A DNA stretch of 64,000 nucleotides. Source: a virus. Both the position numbers and the translations under genes were made by a program. The stretch is from positions 24,866-88,865 of the IMG/VR virus record IMGVR_UViG_3300050128_000053, one strand, 5' to 3'. The notes under the pieces are model-generated. The model worked only from the letters and a program-made list of their open reading frames with translations, was not told where the DNA came from and searched no databases. This document shows, piece after piece, positions 50,017 through 58,166 of this stretch (positions within the stretch are counted from its first letter, which is position 1; each line of letters opens with the position of its first letter).

Positions 50017-50675
50017 ATGTCACGTCTACAGTAAAAGGCATCGCCCCATCCCTGGTCTCCTACCCAGTGGGTCTCCATGCGCATGAACCCAGCACCGAGG
50101 AGAAAATCATCGATGTCCCAAATCTTTGAGCAGCCGACGTACACCTCGTCCTTGTTGACCTCGGTCATTATGAAGTCGACACTTTGCAAAAAGATCTGAG
50201 CGCCGTGGAGCACTTCCAGCTCGACACCTTGGAGATCCATGACCAGCATATTGGCGTAAAGAATCGAGGCGTAGTAAGGAATCGAGGCGTACCTATGCCC
50301 GAGAAGCGTGTCGAGAGTTTCGGTCTCTACTGTGAGTTGTGACTCGAATACCGTGTCAGGGGAGAACTCAGGATGAGTACCGAACTCGAGCAGAGAAGAT
50401 GACATGCCGGCATAGTTTGTGATGTTGAACTTGCGCTCTTCATGGTCCTTACCGCCGAGCACGCATTGCTGGTAATGCTGATTCGGGTAGGACGCTAGAG
50501 CTTGTGCGATCAGCGGCAGGACTGCAGGGTTCCCCTCAATCCACCAGACCTCTATCCCCGTTCCGAATACCCGATTGTAATCGGAAGCCTCCTCACAAAG
50601 GTGGGCTCCTGCATGAACAATGCCCATCACGCTTTCCCGCAGGTTGTACTTGTCGGCCAGATTGTCAAGATTCAT
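50013..50675 (-). CDS. FkbM-family methyltransferase
   Basis: A 220-residue protein starting MNLDNLADKYN, whose ATG overlaps the upstream TGA (TGATG). GIVHAGAHLCEEASDYNRV and VWWIEGNPAVLPLI form motifs I and II. VETETLDTLL, then MLVMDLQGVELEVLHGA is the conserved FkbM core (T-L-D...D-x-Q-G-x-E-x-x-x-L-x-G). Such enzymes O-methylate sugars. Confidence 0.87.
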   Translation of the reverse strand: MNLDNLADKYNLRESVMGIVHAGAHLCEEASDYNRVFGTGIEVWWIEGNPAVLPLIAQALASYPNQHYQQCVLGGKDHEERKFNITNYAGMSSSLLEFGTHPEFSPDTVFESQLTVETETLDTLLGHRYASIPYYASILYANMLVMDLQGVELEVLHGAQIFLQSVDFIMTEVNKDEVYVGCSKIWDIDDFLLGAGFMRMETHWVGDQGWGDAFYCRRDI

Positions 50676-51478
50676 CAACACGCAGCGATGCCCCATTCAA
50701 GAAGGAAGAGAAGGTCCGCATCAATGTAGTCCAAAAACGGGCCATACACCTTGGATGGTCGCACCACATTCTGCGGCGGCACGTCTGCGAGAAGAGCGGC
50801 CCAGATACCGAAGGTAGACCCAGTGACCGAGAACTGGTCACATCTGGACATCAAGAACAAGTCGATCCAGTCAGTCGGCTCGTAGGTCCCAAACGAGGGC
50901 TCATGTTCTTTGGCGTAGGGTGCGCCCACGCTGTAAAAGCATGCAGGAGGAAGGTTGGACCGGCACCAGGGAACGTCATCAGAGAAGATGGCCAGATCAC
51001 GATGCTGAGGCAGGACAGTGAGAGAGTGCCTGTAGTACTCCGCTGGGTATTGCAAGTGGTAATCATTCTTGTTCGCCACACCGGGGTCGAACACATTGTC
51101 ACCGCGGCGTACGTGCAAAGCAGCTATCGGCCCATCGATGACCGGCCACGCAATGGTGTCGAGTGTCTGCTGAGCGAACTCACTGGGCTGAAAGTAATCA
51201 CGGATCAAATCGATGTAGGGCCAGAACAGGTTGATGTCTTGAAGGTAATCACGACACCTGGCATCAAGATGGGCACAGAAGTTCTGAGCGTCGGGGACAT
51301 AGGGTGGGATCTCGTCAGCGAAGAACTCATCTGGCACGCTGAAGTAAGGCCGGTGCAGCCAGTTGGCTGGGAAGACCGGCTCCTCTCCAAGGTCAAGAGC
51401 GATGCCGACGGTCGCCGCCAGCTCGTAAAGGGCGTTCCCAAGACGCCCTCTTTGCCCCAGTGCACGGTAAGCAATCAT
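50675..51478 (-). CDS. Alpha-1,2-fucosyltransferase-like enzyme (GT11)
   Basis: A 267-residue protein. GQRGRLGNALYELAATVGIAL is the N-terminal GT11 motif, AALHVRRGDNV carries the donor-binding H-x-R-R-G-D, AIFSDDVPWC motif II, and QFSVTGSTFGIWAALL the acceptor-side motif. All three GT11 blocks are present in order. It probably transfers fucose or a similar deoxysugar from GDP to a glycan. Confidence 0.9.
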   Translation of the reverse strand: MIAYRALGQRGRLGNALYELAATVGIALDLGEEPVFPANWLHRPYFSVPDEFFADEIPPYVPDAQNFCAHLDARCRDYLQDINLFWPYIDLIRDYFQPSEFAQQTLDTIAWPVIDGPIAALHVRRGDNVFDPGVANKNDYHLQYPAEYYRHSLTVLPQHRDLAIFSDDVPWCRSNLPPACFYSVGAPYAKEHEPSFGTYEPTDWIDLFLMSRCDQFSVTGSTFGIWAALLADVPPQNVVRPSKVYGPFLDYIDADLLFLLEWGIAAC

Positions 51479-51822
51479 TGGTGGTCGGGATGAATGTCGT
51501 GTAGGACCAGCTTGTCGTTAGGAAGAGAGATGCACTTCTTACAAAGTCGGTGCCCATTCTTCGTGGTGTGGTGTGCTGGCCAATGACATGGTTCGTTATG
51601 GCATTCGTGAGATCGGTAAAAACTGAACACGCTTGCCAACACAGCAGTGATTAGCGTGACTTCTCCCAAATCACTTCCAAATCCCGACCAGAACCCGTAA
51701 TAGGGTCCAGCCTCGTTGACGGTTCCGGTATGAACTTCAACCCAGTGCCACCCAGCATGGATGAGGAGAAATACGAGAATGACAACCAGTCCCGCACAAA
51801 CGGATAAGAGAACTCGTCTCAT
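51475..51822 (-). CDS. Membrane protein with C-terminal Cys/His domain (115 aa)
   Basis: Start MRRVLLSVCAG follows GGAGGTAGCT. Two hydrophobic segments (residues about 3-22, and 50-66 with EVTLITAVLASVFSF) flank a loop with YYGFWSGFGSDLGE. The cytoplasmic tail HECHNEPCHWPAHHTTKNGHRLCKKC looks like a zinc site. The W-S-G-F-G-S-D loop is common in a small actinophage membrane protein family of unknown role. Confidence 0.65.
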   Translation of the reverse strand: MRRVLLSVCAGLVVILVFLLIHAGWHWVEVHTGTVNEAGPYYGFWSGFGSDLGEVTLITAVLASVFSFYRSHECHNEPCHWPAHHTTKNGHRLCKKCISLPNDKLVLHDIHPDHQ

Positions 51823-51824
51823 AG

Positions 51825-52964
51825 CTACCTCCAAAGATAGACAGAACTACGCTCGGGTTCAACAAGGTGCTCATACTCACGCAGTGTGACCACTAAAACT
51901 TCGCATTTGACGACGTCTTTGAGATCATCGCCTGATGGGATCGCCTCGTCGTAAACCCGGACATGGATTTCACGATCTAGCATTTGCTTCAGCAACCACA
52001 TACCCGGCGAAGCTTCTGTGACATCAGTCCCGTACTTGTAGGCCAGCCCAAGAATCCCCACTGAGGCCGGGGAGTCCTTGAGCACTTTCGAGAGGATGTG
52101 ATTGAGCAAATGGGCATTCACGTCGTCGACAGCCTCAGTAATCGGAAGAGTCATCCCCTGGTGGTATGCCGCCGCTTGAAGGGCCCGCCCATCCCGAGGC
52201 AAGCAGGGCCCACTCAGAGGTGACCCAGGAGTCCAGTAACCAGTCCCAAGACGTTGGTCTTCCCCCAGGATTTCAACTGCCTTAGGGTCGACGCCGTAGG
52301 CCTCAAAGAGCCGACCCAGCTGATTAGCCAGAGAGATCTTGGTCCCGAGCGCTGCGTTGACCGAAAGCTTGAGCAGTTCGATTTCCTCGAACTCAGCAAT
52401 GTGCCGTGGGGCATCACAGATCTTTGACTGCACCTCGATGACCTTCTCCATCACTGGGCTGTAAACCACTGGACTTCCGATGTCGAGACCACCGAGCAAC
52501 AAAAAGTGTGGGTGACTCAGGTCATGGATAACGGATCCAAGGGCGATGAAGCTGGGCGTATAGACGATGGGACCGTACTGGCAAGCCAACCGAGAACAAG
52601 TCCCAGGAGAGACAGTTGAGACAATAGCCACATCGGACTTGCGCCGCACCTTTGCAATATCGCTTAGTGCCTGCTCAACGTAAAGACTGCTGAAACTGCC
52701 GTCAGCCGCCGAAGGAGTAGGCACCACAATGAAGCTGAGATCGGCAACTGTCGGCTCATCAGTAAAGGACAAACCATCTGAAGAGATGTCGACATCGGGC
52801 TCAAGAAACAGGTTGGTTGCCCCACTGCGGGCGTGAGCCTGAAGGGTCCTCAACTCGTTCACTCGCTCAGTGTCGTTGTCTATGCCGGTCACGGTGTAGT
52901 GCCGCGACAAGAGGGATGCCAACGGCACCCCTAATCGACCCATACCGTAAACCGCTATTTCCAC
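51825..52964 (-). CDS. UDP-glucose/GDP-mannose dehydrogenase-like enzyme
   Basis: A 379-residue NAD-dependent sugar-nucleotide dehydrogenase, somewhat shorter than the usual 400-440. EIAVYGMGRLGVPLASLLS is the Rossmann NAD site, LSFIVVPTPSAADG and VAIVSTVSPGTC follow it, and the active-site segment is GSPLSGPCLPRDGRAL (catalytic Cys). VGILGLAYKYGTDVTEASPG begins the C-terminal UDP-binding domain. It likely supplies an activated uronic acid for the adjacent glycosyltransferases. Confidence 0.9.
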   Translation of the reverse strand: MEIAVYGMGRLGVPLASLLSRHYTVTGIDNDTERVNELRTLQAHARSGATNLFLEPDVDISSDGLSFTDEPTVADLSFIVVPTPSAADGSFSSLYVEQALSDIAKVRRKSDVAIVSTVSPGTCSRLACQYGPIVYTPSFIALGSVIHDLSHPHFLLLGGLDIGSPVVYSPVMEKVIEVQSKICDAPRHIAEFEEIELLKLSVNAALGTKISLANQLGRLFEAYGVDPKAVEILGEDQRLGTGYWTPGSPLSGPCLPRDGRALQAAAYHQGMTLPITEAVDDVNAHLLNHILSKVLKDSPASVGILGLAYKYGTDVTEASPGMWLLKQMLDREIHVRVYDEAIPSGDDLKDVVKCEVLVVTLREYEHLVEPERSSVYLWR

Positions 52965-52965
52965 A

Positions 52966-54621
52966 TTAACCTGCCCTTAATGGATGTCCCTGGACAAATG
53001 GGTTGACCGACCACTCTTCTACCTCGAGATTCTGTCCGAAGTCTTTGGTCAACGAGGCGGCCAGAGCGAGCGAATCGATGAAATCGTCATGGGCGTTCTT
53101 CTCGTTCTTCGGAGCGCTGACAAGAAGATACTTGCCTCGGTACTCCTTTTCAACCTCGCTCATCTGATGACAGAAGCGCTTGTACACCTGTAGGCGGCGG
53201 GTGCGCGGATGCGCCGGCCAGCCAATGAAACCCTTCTGGATCAACTGCATCAAATGGGTCCAGCGCTCTGACTGGTCGATCGGGTTCATCGCCATAGGGA
53301 CCACTTCGATATTCGGCAACAACACACCGAGTCGTTCGGCTACCGGATCACCCATACCTTGGGAGTCGACACCGATCCGCGCCACGTAATAGCGATCAGC
53401 AAAATCACAGATCTCCCGATACTGACTCTCCCAGTTCTCACCACGCAACTCGAGCCACGCCAAGATTCGGTGGTTGTAGAACCCGAAGTTGTCGGGGTGC
53501 TCCCAATCGACCCAAAGCGCTGTGCACACAGTTGAGTCGTGTTTCTTAGCCACATCGATGCCGATCACAATGGGCGAGTCGTTCCAATAGGGCACGATCT
53601 CCATTGTTTTGTCGCCAAGTTCTTCTATGCGCTCTTCGGTGATGAACATGCCTCGTTCAAGCAACCAAACGCAGCAGTAACTCGTGCGAAATTCGTCGCT
53701 GTCTTCACCAAGGCGCTGCTTCTCTTTCTCGATGGCTTGGGCATAGTACGGGTTCTCTCGAGCGGCCCGCTTCCAATCGAAGCAGAAGTGGTTCCGTTTC
53801 CCGTTTACCGGCCTGCGGTGCCGGTTACGTTGACATGCTTCGTAGTAATCGCTTTTAGAATAGCCAGGAGTGCCTACCTTGAGAATCGATCCAGCGGTGG
53901 CCGTCATCATTGGGTGAATCGATCTCCGAACCTTGGTTGAATCGGCATCTTGGGCCTCGTCGATGATGGCCAAATGATAGGTCTTTGATTCGATTTTGGC
54001 CTTGGCGTGCGCTGTCTGACGTCGGCAGATCGAACCGGAGTCTGTTTTGATCTCACTGCCGCTTTTTATGACAATCGTATTGATCTCGGGGTCGGCCAAG
54101 AAGAGCTGCGCTGCCCTTGAGGTCAGTCGTGTCTCAACACGGCCGAAGATCGTGTCGGCCTGATCGTCAATGGGAGCGAAACAACCGATTTCAATGCCGT
54201 TCTTGAACTTCTTGAGCACTGGATCGTCGGGGTAAAGAGCAGCGAGCTTGGGGAAAATCACCATGGAAGTTGCTGCAACATCGGCAAGTGTTTCGCTTTT
54301 GCCGGCCTGTCTTGCGCACTCGATTGTTATCTCTTCGGAGTCGCCGATCAACAAAGAGAAGAGGATCCGGTCAGCCATTTCAGTCTGATACGTGTAGAGA
54401 TCGATATCGCAGAGCTGCACCAAGAGAACAAGGCACAGATCAGTCAAGGTTTGGATGAAACGAATACGATCCCTATCCACTGAACTGGATCGTAGTCCGA
54501 ATGACCTTGATTTCCACAGGCGGTTTGCTAGGCCGGTCAAAAACCGAATAGAATGCTCCATCCTTTTGAAAGGGGATGCCAGACGCCCGAGTTCCTCATC
54601 GGACACAGCAACCCGTTGCAC
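52966..54621 (-). CDS. Terminase large subunit
   Basis: A 551-residue DNA-packaging motor ATPase/nuclease. Walker A ECARQAGKSE (residues 101-110), Walker B HLAIIDEAQD (215-224) and the coupling LKVGTPG are intact. The RNase H-like nuclease has IVIGIDVAKKHDST, ARIGVDSQGMGD and NAHDDFIDSLALA, holding the acidic metal ligands. The start is GTG 54621, and internal starts are possible. It loads phage DNA into the procapsid through the portal, which lies 36 kb away on the same strand. Confidence 0.93.
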   Translation of the reverse strand: MQRVAVSDEELGRLASPFKRMEHSIRFLTGLANRLWKSRSFGLRSSSVDRDRIRFIQTLTDLCLVLLVQLCDIDLYTYQTEMADRILFSLLIGDSEEITIECARQAGKSETLADVAATSMVIFPKLAALYPDDPVLKKFKNGIEIGCFAPIDDQADTIFGRVETRLTSRAAQLFLADPEINTIVIKSGSEIKTDSGSICRRQTAHAKAKIESKTYHLAIIDEAQDADSTKVRRSIHPMMTATAGSILKVGTPGYSKSDYYEACQRNRHRRPVNGKRNHFCFDWKRAARENPYYAQAIEKEKQRLGEDSDEFRTSYCCVWLLERGMFITEERIEELGDKTMEIVPYWNDSPIVIGIDVAKKHDSTVCTALWVDWEHPDNFGFYNHRILAWLELRGENWESQYREICDFADRYYVARIGVDSQGMGDPVAERLGVLLPNIEVVPMAMNPIDQSERWTHLMQLIQKGFIGWPAHPRTRRLQVYKRFCHQMSEVEKEYRGKYLLVSAPKNEKNAHDDFIDSLALAASLTKDFGQNLEVEEWSVNPFVQGHPLRAG

Positions 54622-54768
54622 ACCCTGTCACTGAAGAAGTGAGGTCGTAGACGCCCTTCCCGGCCCTCGACCGGGGCCTCGCATGTGCTGGCTTAGCGGG
54701 AGTCCGCAAGAAACACCGAACCGAAAGAGAAGCACTGTCGGAAGTGCTCGACCCGAAGGGAGGTGTCA

Positions 54769-55326
54769 ATGCGAATACCCCGCATGGCACTCATTACCGT
54801 TGTTCTAATGGCGGCTATTGCCGTCCTCACTCCGTCACTTGTCGCTGCCCACAATCATCGAGAGGTTCCCGCATCATGGAAATGGTCGTTATCGCCAACC
54901 CAGCGTTCCCAGAGCGAGTTGTTGACCACAGCGAATCTCGGACCTCTGTGGACCGAGTTCGCAGCAATCAACGCTGCTGCAGCAGCGAAAAGGTCTGCAG
55001 TTGTGGCAACGAAACCGATCATCGCCGCCTCGTCACCATCCTCCACGACGACGACATCGCCACCATCCTTAGCGAGTGGTAATGATGCAACGTCTACTGG
55101 CACACCGGACTGGATATGTATCAAGGACCATGAGAGCGGGGATAACTACAGCGAGCCAGGGGGCGGGGCTTTTCAGTTTGAAGATGGGACGTGGCAGTCA
55201 ATCACCGGCCTAAGCGGTTCTGCACAGGATTACCCACCGGCGGTGCAGGACGCAGCGGCCCTGAAGCTCTACAGCGAGAGAGGTTTCGAGCCCTGGACGA
55301 CGCGTTGGGTGTGCGGCTTGGGGTAA
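54769..55326 (+). CDS. Secreted Rpf-like transglycosylase
   Basis: A 185-residue protein starting MRIPRMALITVVLMAA after GGGAGGTGTCA. A hydrophobic N-terminal segment (residues about 6-26) is a signal peptide or anchor, followed by a Ser/Thr/Pro linker. The C-terminal 75 residues, WICIKDHESGDNYSEPGGGAF, GTWQSITGL and AALKLYSERGFEPWTTRWVC, form the lysozyme-like fold of resuscitation-promoting factors, with the catalytic Glu in HESG. It probably cuts peptidoglycan outside the membrane. It is alone on the plus strand, next to the terminase. Confidence 0.88.
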   Translation: MRIPRMALITVVLMAAIAVLTPSLVAAHNHREVPASWKWSLSPTQRSQSELLTTANLGPLWTEFAAINAAAAAKRSAVVATKPIIAASSPSSTTTTSPPSLASGNDATSTGTPDWICIKDHESGDNYSEPGGGAFQFEDGTWQSITGLSGSAQDYPPAVQDAAALKLYSERGFEPWTTRWVCGLG

Positions 55327-55339
55327 AGGAAGGTTTTGG

Positions 55340-55372
55340 GAAGGGGCGAGGCCACTCCTACCTCGCCCCTTC
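55340..55372. terminator. Strong bidirectional terminator hairpin
   Basis: A perfect 12-bp stem, GAAGGGGCGAGG (55340-55351) and CCTCGCCCCTTC (55361-55372), with a 9-base loop. It lies 14 bases after the Rpf-like gene and ahead of convergent minus-strand genes. No long U tract follows, but stem stability and position between convergent genes support the call. Confidence 0.75.
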
Positions 55373-55422
55373 ACACTCGAGAGCTGCACTCCAACGGGCC
55401 CGCAGCGACCCGTGGGTCAACC

Positions 55423-55647
55423 TCACGATCCTTTGACGTACCCCCGGGTGTAGCGGCGGGGTTCATTGTCGCCCTCGCTCCAGTCGAAACCACCCTCAAC
55501 GTGCGAGAGCAAGGATCGCGCTGAATCGGTGGCATCTTGGATGCGGTTCGACCAGTTTGGGGCGGCCTTCTTGAGTGCTCCATCCGTTGAGCCCTCAAGC
55601 AGCTCCTCGGTGAGGTTTCTTCGGATCCTTCCAAATGGATCAGGCAA
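55423..55647 (-). CDS. Hypothetical protein (74 aa)
   Basis: The TTG at 55647 lies after CCGGAGGTGGCCCTG and overlaps the stop of the upstream gene. The frame MPDPFGRIRRNLTEELLEG to YTRGYVKGS is charged and partly helical. The longer upstream open frame is a shadow of the Pro/Thr-rich neighbour. Function unknown. Confidence 0.55.
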   Translation of the reverse strand: MPDPFGRIRRNLTEELLEGSTDGALKKAAPNWSNRIQDATDSARSLLSHVEGGFDWSEGDNEPRRYTRGYVKGS

Positions 55648-56011
55648 CAGGGCCACCTCCAGGCGGAACCGGAGCAGGAGCTTCTGTCGTCGTCGGCTCG
55701 GTCTCGACCGGTGCCGCAGTCGTGGTGGGCTCGGGTGTCGTCTCTCCTGGGCCAGGAGGCGGCGCTGGAGCGGCCGTGGTGGTCGTGGCAGTCTCTTGTG
55801 GGCCAGGATCGCTGACAGCCAGGGTCTTGAGGCCTGAGGCCACAGAGGTGATGTTGGCGACAGCGGCCTCAATGGCAGCAGAATCGCCCGCCGCAGCGGC
55901 ATTGGTCAGATTGGTCACCTCAGCCAGGAGGTCGTCGACTGTGGAGGCCACAGCCGTCTCCTCGGCCTGCAGGCTTGCTACAGCTGCGTTCAGATCGTCA
56001 ATAGCTGCCAT
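55640..56011 (-). CDS. Coiled-coil protein with Pro/Thr-rich tail (123 aa)
   Basis: Start MAAIDDLNAAVASL follows GATGGAGATTTCTG. Residues about 3-60 form a coiled coil (LQAEETAVASTVDDLLAEV). The C-terminal 50 residues are a TTTTAAPAP-type linker ending PVPPGGGPVA. The build recalls small tail-fibre or spike accessory proteins, which trimerise through such helices. Confidence 0.6.
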   Translation of the reverse strand: MAAIDDLNAAVASLQAEETAVASTVDDLLAEVTNLTNAAAAGDSAAIEAAVANITSVASGLKTLAVSDPGPQETATTTTAAPAPPPGPGETTPEPTTTAAPVETEPTTTEAPAPVPPGGGPVA

Positions 56012-56091
56012 CAGAAATCTCCATCTCTCGTGGTCTTGTCCGTCCCCGACATTAAAGCGCAAATCGAAGGCAAACAAGAGATCACCCAACA

Positions 56092-56364
56092 TCACTCGTC
56101 CTCAGGCTCGACGTCGGCTGAGAAAGTAGCCAGAGATTTGGCATGGCCACCCCCGTTTTGCGCTCCAGAAAGAGGAGGGTTCGAGAACTGGGCACTGGGG
56201 TCGACCACGGTGCGCCGACCTATACCGAGTTGTGCCCCCCGAGCCACTGTGTCCATTGACAACCTCTGGAACTGCAAGCCGGCAGCGGAACGATCGATGC
56301 CCTCTTGGGCATTGCCGAGCTGACCGGCGGTCGAGGATCGAGCTGGCTCGCTGGGTTCAATCAT
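56092..56364 (-). CDS. Hypothetical disordered virion-type protein (90 aa)
   Basis: Start MIEPSEPARSSTA at 56364 overlaps the end of the upstream gene. Rich in Ser, Gly, Gln and Asn. It contains LQFQRLSMDTVARGAQLG and ends ATFSADVEPEDE. Similar in style to several genes up to 62 kb. Function unknown. Confidence 0.55.
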   Translation of the reverse strand: MIEPSEPARSSTAGQLGNAQEGIDRSAAGLQFQRLSMDTVARGAQLGIGRRTVVDPSAQFSNPPLSGAQNGGGHAKSLATFSADVEPEDE

Positions 56365-56620
56365 CCCCACTCCCCACCACGCTATTGGCCGAGTTCATGA
56401 TGGCCGAAGCCAGGCCTTGAGCATCAAATCCACCTGCTGTACCCCGAGCAGCGTGTTTGAACGTGTTGATCCGGCGCAGGTTCCCGAGCGCCTTATCCGC
56501 CGGGTGCTCAGTGCCCCAGGCCGATGAGGTCGGCCCTTCCCACTGGTGGCCCAGGAAACTGCCCCACTGGCGACCGCCGAGCATGGAGTGTTCTGGGGAA
56601 AGAGCCTCTTCTTCAGCCAT
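56357..56620 (-). CDS. Hypothetical protein (87 aa)
   Basis: Starts MAEEEALSPEHSML. Gly/Ser/Ala-rich with FLGHQWEGPTSSAWG and a C-terminal helix. It overlaps the next gene by eight bases. Function unknown. Confidence 0.5.
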   Translation of the reverse strand: MAEEEALSPEHSMLGGRQWGSFLGHQWEGPTSSAWGTEHPADKALGNLRRINTFKHAARGTAGGFDAQGLASAIMNSANSVVGSGDD

Positions 56621-56657
56621 CGGTCAAATGTTACTTGGCATTTGAGCTGCTCCTCGG

Positions 56658-56987
56658 TCACTGGTGGGGTGCCTCGTGCGGCTTTAGCAACTGCTCGACG
56701 CGCCCCATGAACTCAAGCAGGCCGCCGGTGACGACCGGGCTCCCGTCGAGGTTCCGCCTGAACGGGTCGGGGCTGCCCTCGATGAACACGATCACCTTGC
56801 GCAGCGCTATGTCCACCTCGGTGTACTTGGCCTGCAAGTCGGCCACCGCCGACGTCAACACAGCGAGGCTGGCGATGCGGTTCGCCTTGCGCTTGTCGCG
56901 CCACTCGCGGAGCGGGCGGCGGCCGACGATGGCGGTGACTACCGTGCTCCCTGCGCCGGCAAACACGATCGCCCATATCGGACTCAC
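56658..56987 (-). CDS. Membrane-anchored coiled-coil protein (109 aa)
   Basis: The GTG at 56987 overlaps the upstream TGA (GTGA). Residues 2-20 (SPIWAIVFAGAGSTVVTAI) form one membrane segment, followed by a basic then helical part (VADLQAKYTEVDIALRKVI). A small anchored protein of the kind found near phage lysis genes. Function unproven. Confidence 0.55.
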   Translation of the reverse strand: MSPIWAIVFAGAGSTVVTAIVGRRPLREWRDKRKANRIASLAVLTSAVADLQAKYTEVDIALRKVIVFIEGSPDPFRRNLDGSPVVTGGLLEFMGRVEQLLKPHEAPHQ

Positions 56988-57343
56988 CGCAGCTTCGCAC
57001 AGTCCCTCGGGGCAAAAATGGTGTGGACCTGCACCGCTATCGCCGTCGTCTCGGCGCTCGTTGGGAACCGGGCCAGCACGAAGGACCACAGCTTGATCTG
57101 CGCCGCTCGCACCGTGTCGCCATTGACGCACTGCGCATACTGCCCGGCTTGCACCGCTGCAGCCTTGTTCCTAGCGCCGTTGACTTGGGTGAGCCCGATC
57201 ACCAATCCGATCGTCAGCAGAATGTCGAAGATGACGACGCCGATAATGACTCGCATCCGGGTCCGATGTGAGGCGAGCGTTTCGGTCAGATGATCCACTG
57301 CGTCGGTGAGGTCTTGCGCTGTTTTCAGAATCCGCTCAGGCAT
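56984..57343 (-). CDS. Single-pass membrane protein, paralogue A (119 aa)
   Basis: Starts MPERILKTAQDLTD. A helical cytoplasmic start, a transmembrane segment RVIIGVVIFDILLTIGLVIG and an outside domain ending TIFAPRDCAKLR. The DILLTIG and TxFAPR-(D/N)-CA elements are shared with the gene at 57469-57966. The single late Cys could form a disulfide between the two. Confidence 0.65.
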   Translation of the reverse strand: MPERILKTAQDLTDAVDHLTETLASHRTRMRVIIGVVIFDILLTIGLVIGLTQVNGARNKAAAVQAGQYAQCVNGDTVRAAQIKLWSFVLARFPTSAETTAIAVQVHTIFAPRDCAKLR

Positions 57344-57443
57344 CGACCCCCTCCTCGATCGGTTCTACAAACGTCCTCAGCAACTCGGCCAGAGCAACGG
57401 CAGAAGCGCGCAAGTCGGGCACCATCTCGGCCACCTCGCGCAT
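57336..57443 (-). CDS. Very small helical protein (35 aa)
   Basis: ATG at 57443 opens MREVAEMVPDLRASAVALAE to PIEEGVDA, stopping inside the start of the next gene. A single amphipathic helix. An in-frame extension upstream lacks a start. Could be a leader or a remnant of the neighbouring membrane protein. Confidence 0.4.
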   Translation of the reverse strand: MREVAEMVPDLRASAVALAELLRTFVEPIEEGVDA

Positions 57444-57468
57444 TTCGTGACGCTCGTCCGCCCACTGG

Positions 57469-57966
57469 TCACTTCGTAGTGAACGCAGCACAGTTCCTCG
57501 GTGCGAATGTCGTGTCGACCTGGGTCAGGAAACGTGTCACGGCAGCACGGATCGCCGCATTGGGCGATCCACCCAGCTGCTCGATGCCGATGATCTCGGT
57601 GTGCCACAGCCCCTTGTCATCGGAGCGGCTGACGTTATCAGCGTGGCACTGCGCGAGCAGCACTTGATGATTCGTCTGCGTCGCCGCCTTCGCTTGACTG
57701 GCGGCGACGTTCGACTGGACCGACACGTGGATGAATCCGATCGTCAGCAGAATGTCGAGCACCAAGACGGCGGCCGTCACGATGAGCCGGTTGCGATTGC
57801 GCCGCTCGCTCTCTTTCACTAGGTCGATGCGCTCCGTCAGGTCATCGAAGGACCCGGCGAGGACGCGCGCCGCTTCGAGGACGCGCGCCGCTTCATCGGC
57901 TGCCGTGTGCACCACGCGATCCGCTTGCGCAGCGGCAACCGACAGCCTCTCACTCTCCTCGCTCAC
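57469..57966 (-). CDS. Single-pass membrane protein, paralogue B (165 aa)
   Basis: GTG at 57966 overlaps the upstream stop. A long Ala/Arg-rich helix precedes the membrane segment RLIVTAAVLVLDILLTIGFI, and the outer domain ends DTTFAPRNCAAFTTK. Same layout and same two signature segments as the 119-residue neighbour, so the pair probably works together at the membrane. Confidence 0.65.
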   Translation of the reverse strand: MSEESERLSVAAAQADRVVHTAADEAARVLEAARVLAGSFDDLTERIDLVKESERRNRNRLIVTAAVLVLDILLTIGFIHVSVQSNVAASQAKAATQTNHQVLLAQCHADNVSRSDDKGLWHTEIIGIEQLGGSPNAAIRAAVTRFLTQVDTTFAPRNCAAFTTK

Positions 57967-58151
57967 GGTGCCCCTCTCTCATCGATCACCCTATTGAGCC
58001 GCTTCATGACGATCTGCGCCTGATTCACCAGCACGGTCGCCTTGGCGATCAGTTCCTTGGAGTCCATCGTCGCAAGTGGTTTGTCCAAATCGGTCACTGT
58101 CCTCGGTCTGCGCCAACGCATCAAGCCAGAATAGCGATAAAGAAACTCCAC
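57963..58151 (-). CDS. Hypothetical helical protein (62 aa)
   Basis: GTG at 58151 with GGGGGAG upstream. A basic N-terminus (MEFLYRYSGLMRWRRPR) precedes a long helix, DSKELIAKATVLVNQAQIVMK. It overlaps the membrane protein start. Function unknown. Confidence 0.5.
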   Translation of the reverse strand: MEFLYRYSGLMRWRRPRTVTDLDKPLATMDSKELIAKATVLVNQAQIVMKRLNRVIDERGAP

Positions 58152-58166
58152 GCATTTACTCCCCCG

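Noticed and set aside
50504-51493. 329-codon plus-strand frame
   Set aside because: Opposite two recognised genes (FkbM-type methyltransferase and GT11-like enzyme), with no domain or ribosome site.
55423-55902. 159-codon minus frame rich in Pro, Leu and Arg
   Set aside because: Its first half is an out-of-frame reading of the Pro/Thr-rich tail. Only the part after 55647 was kept as a gene.
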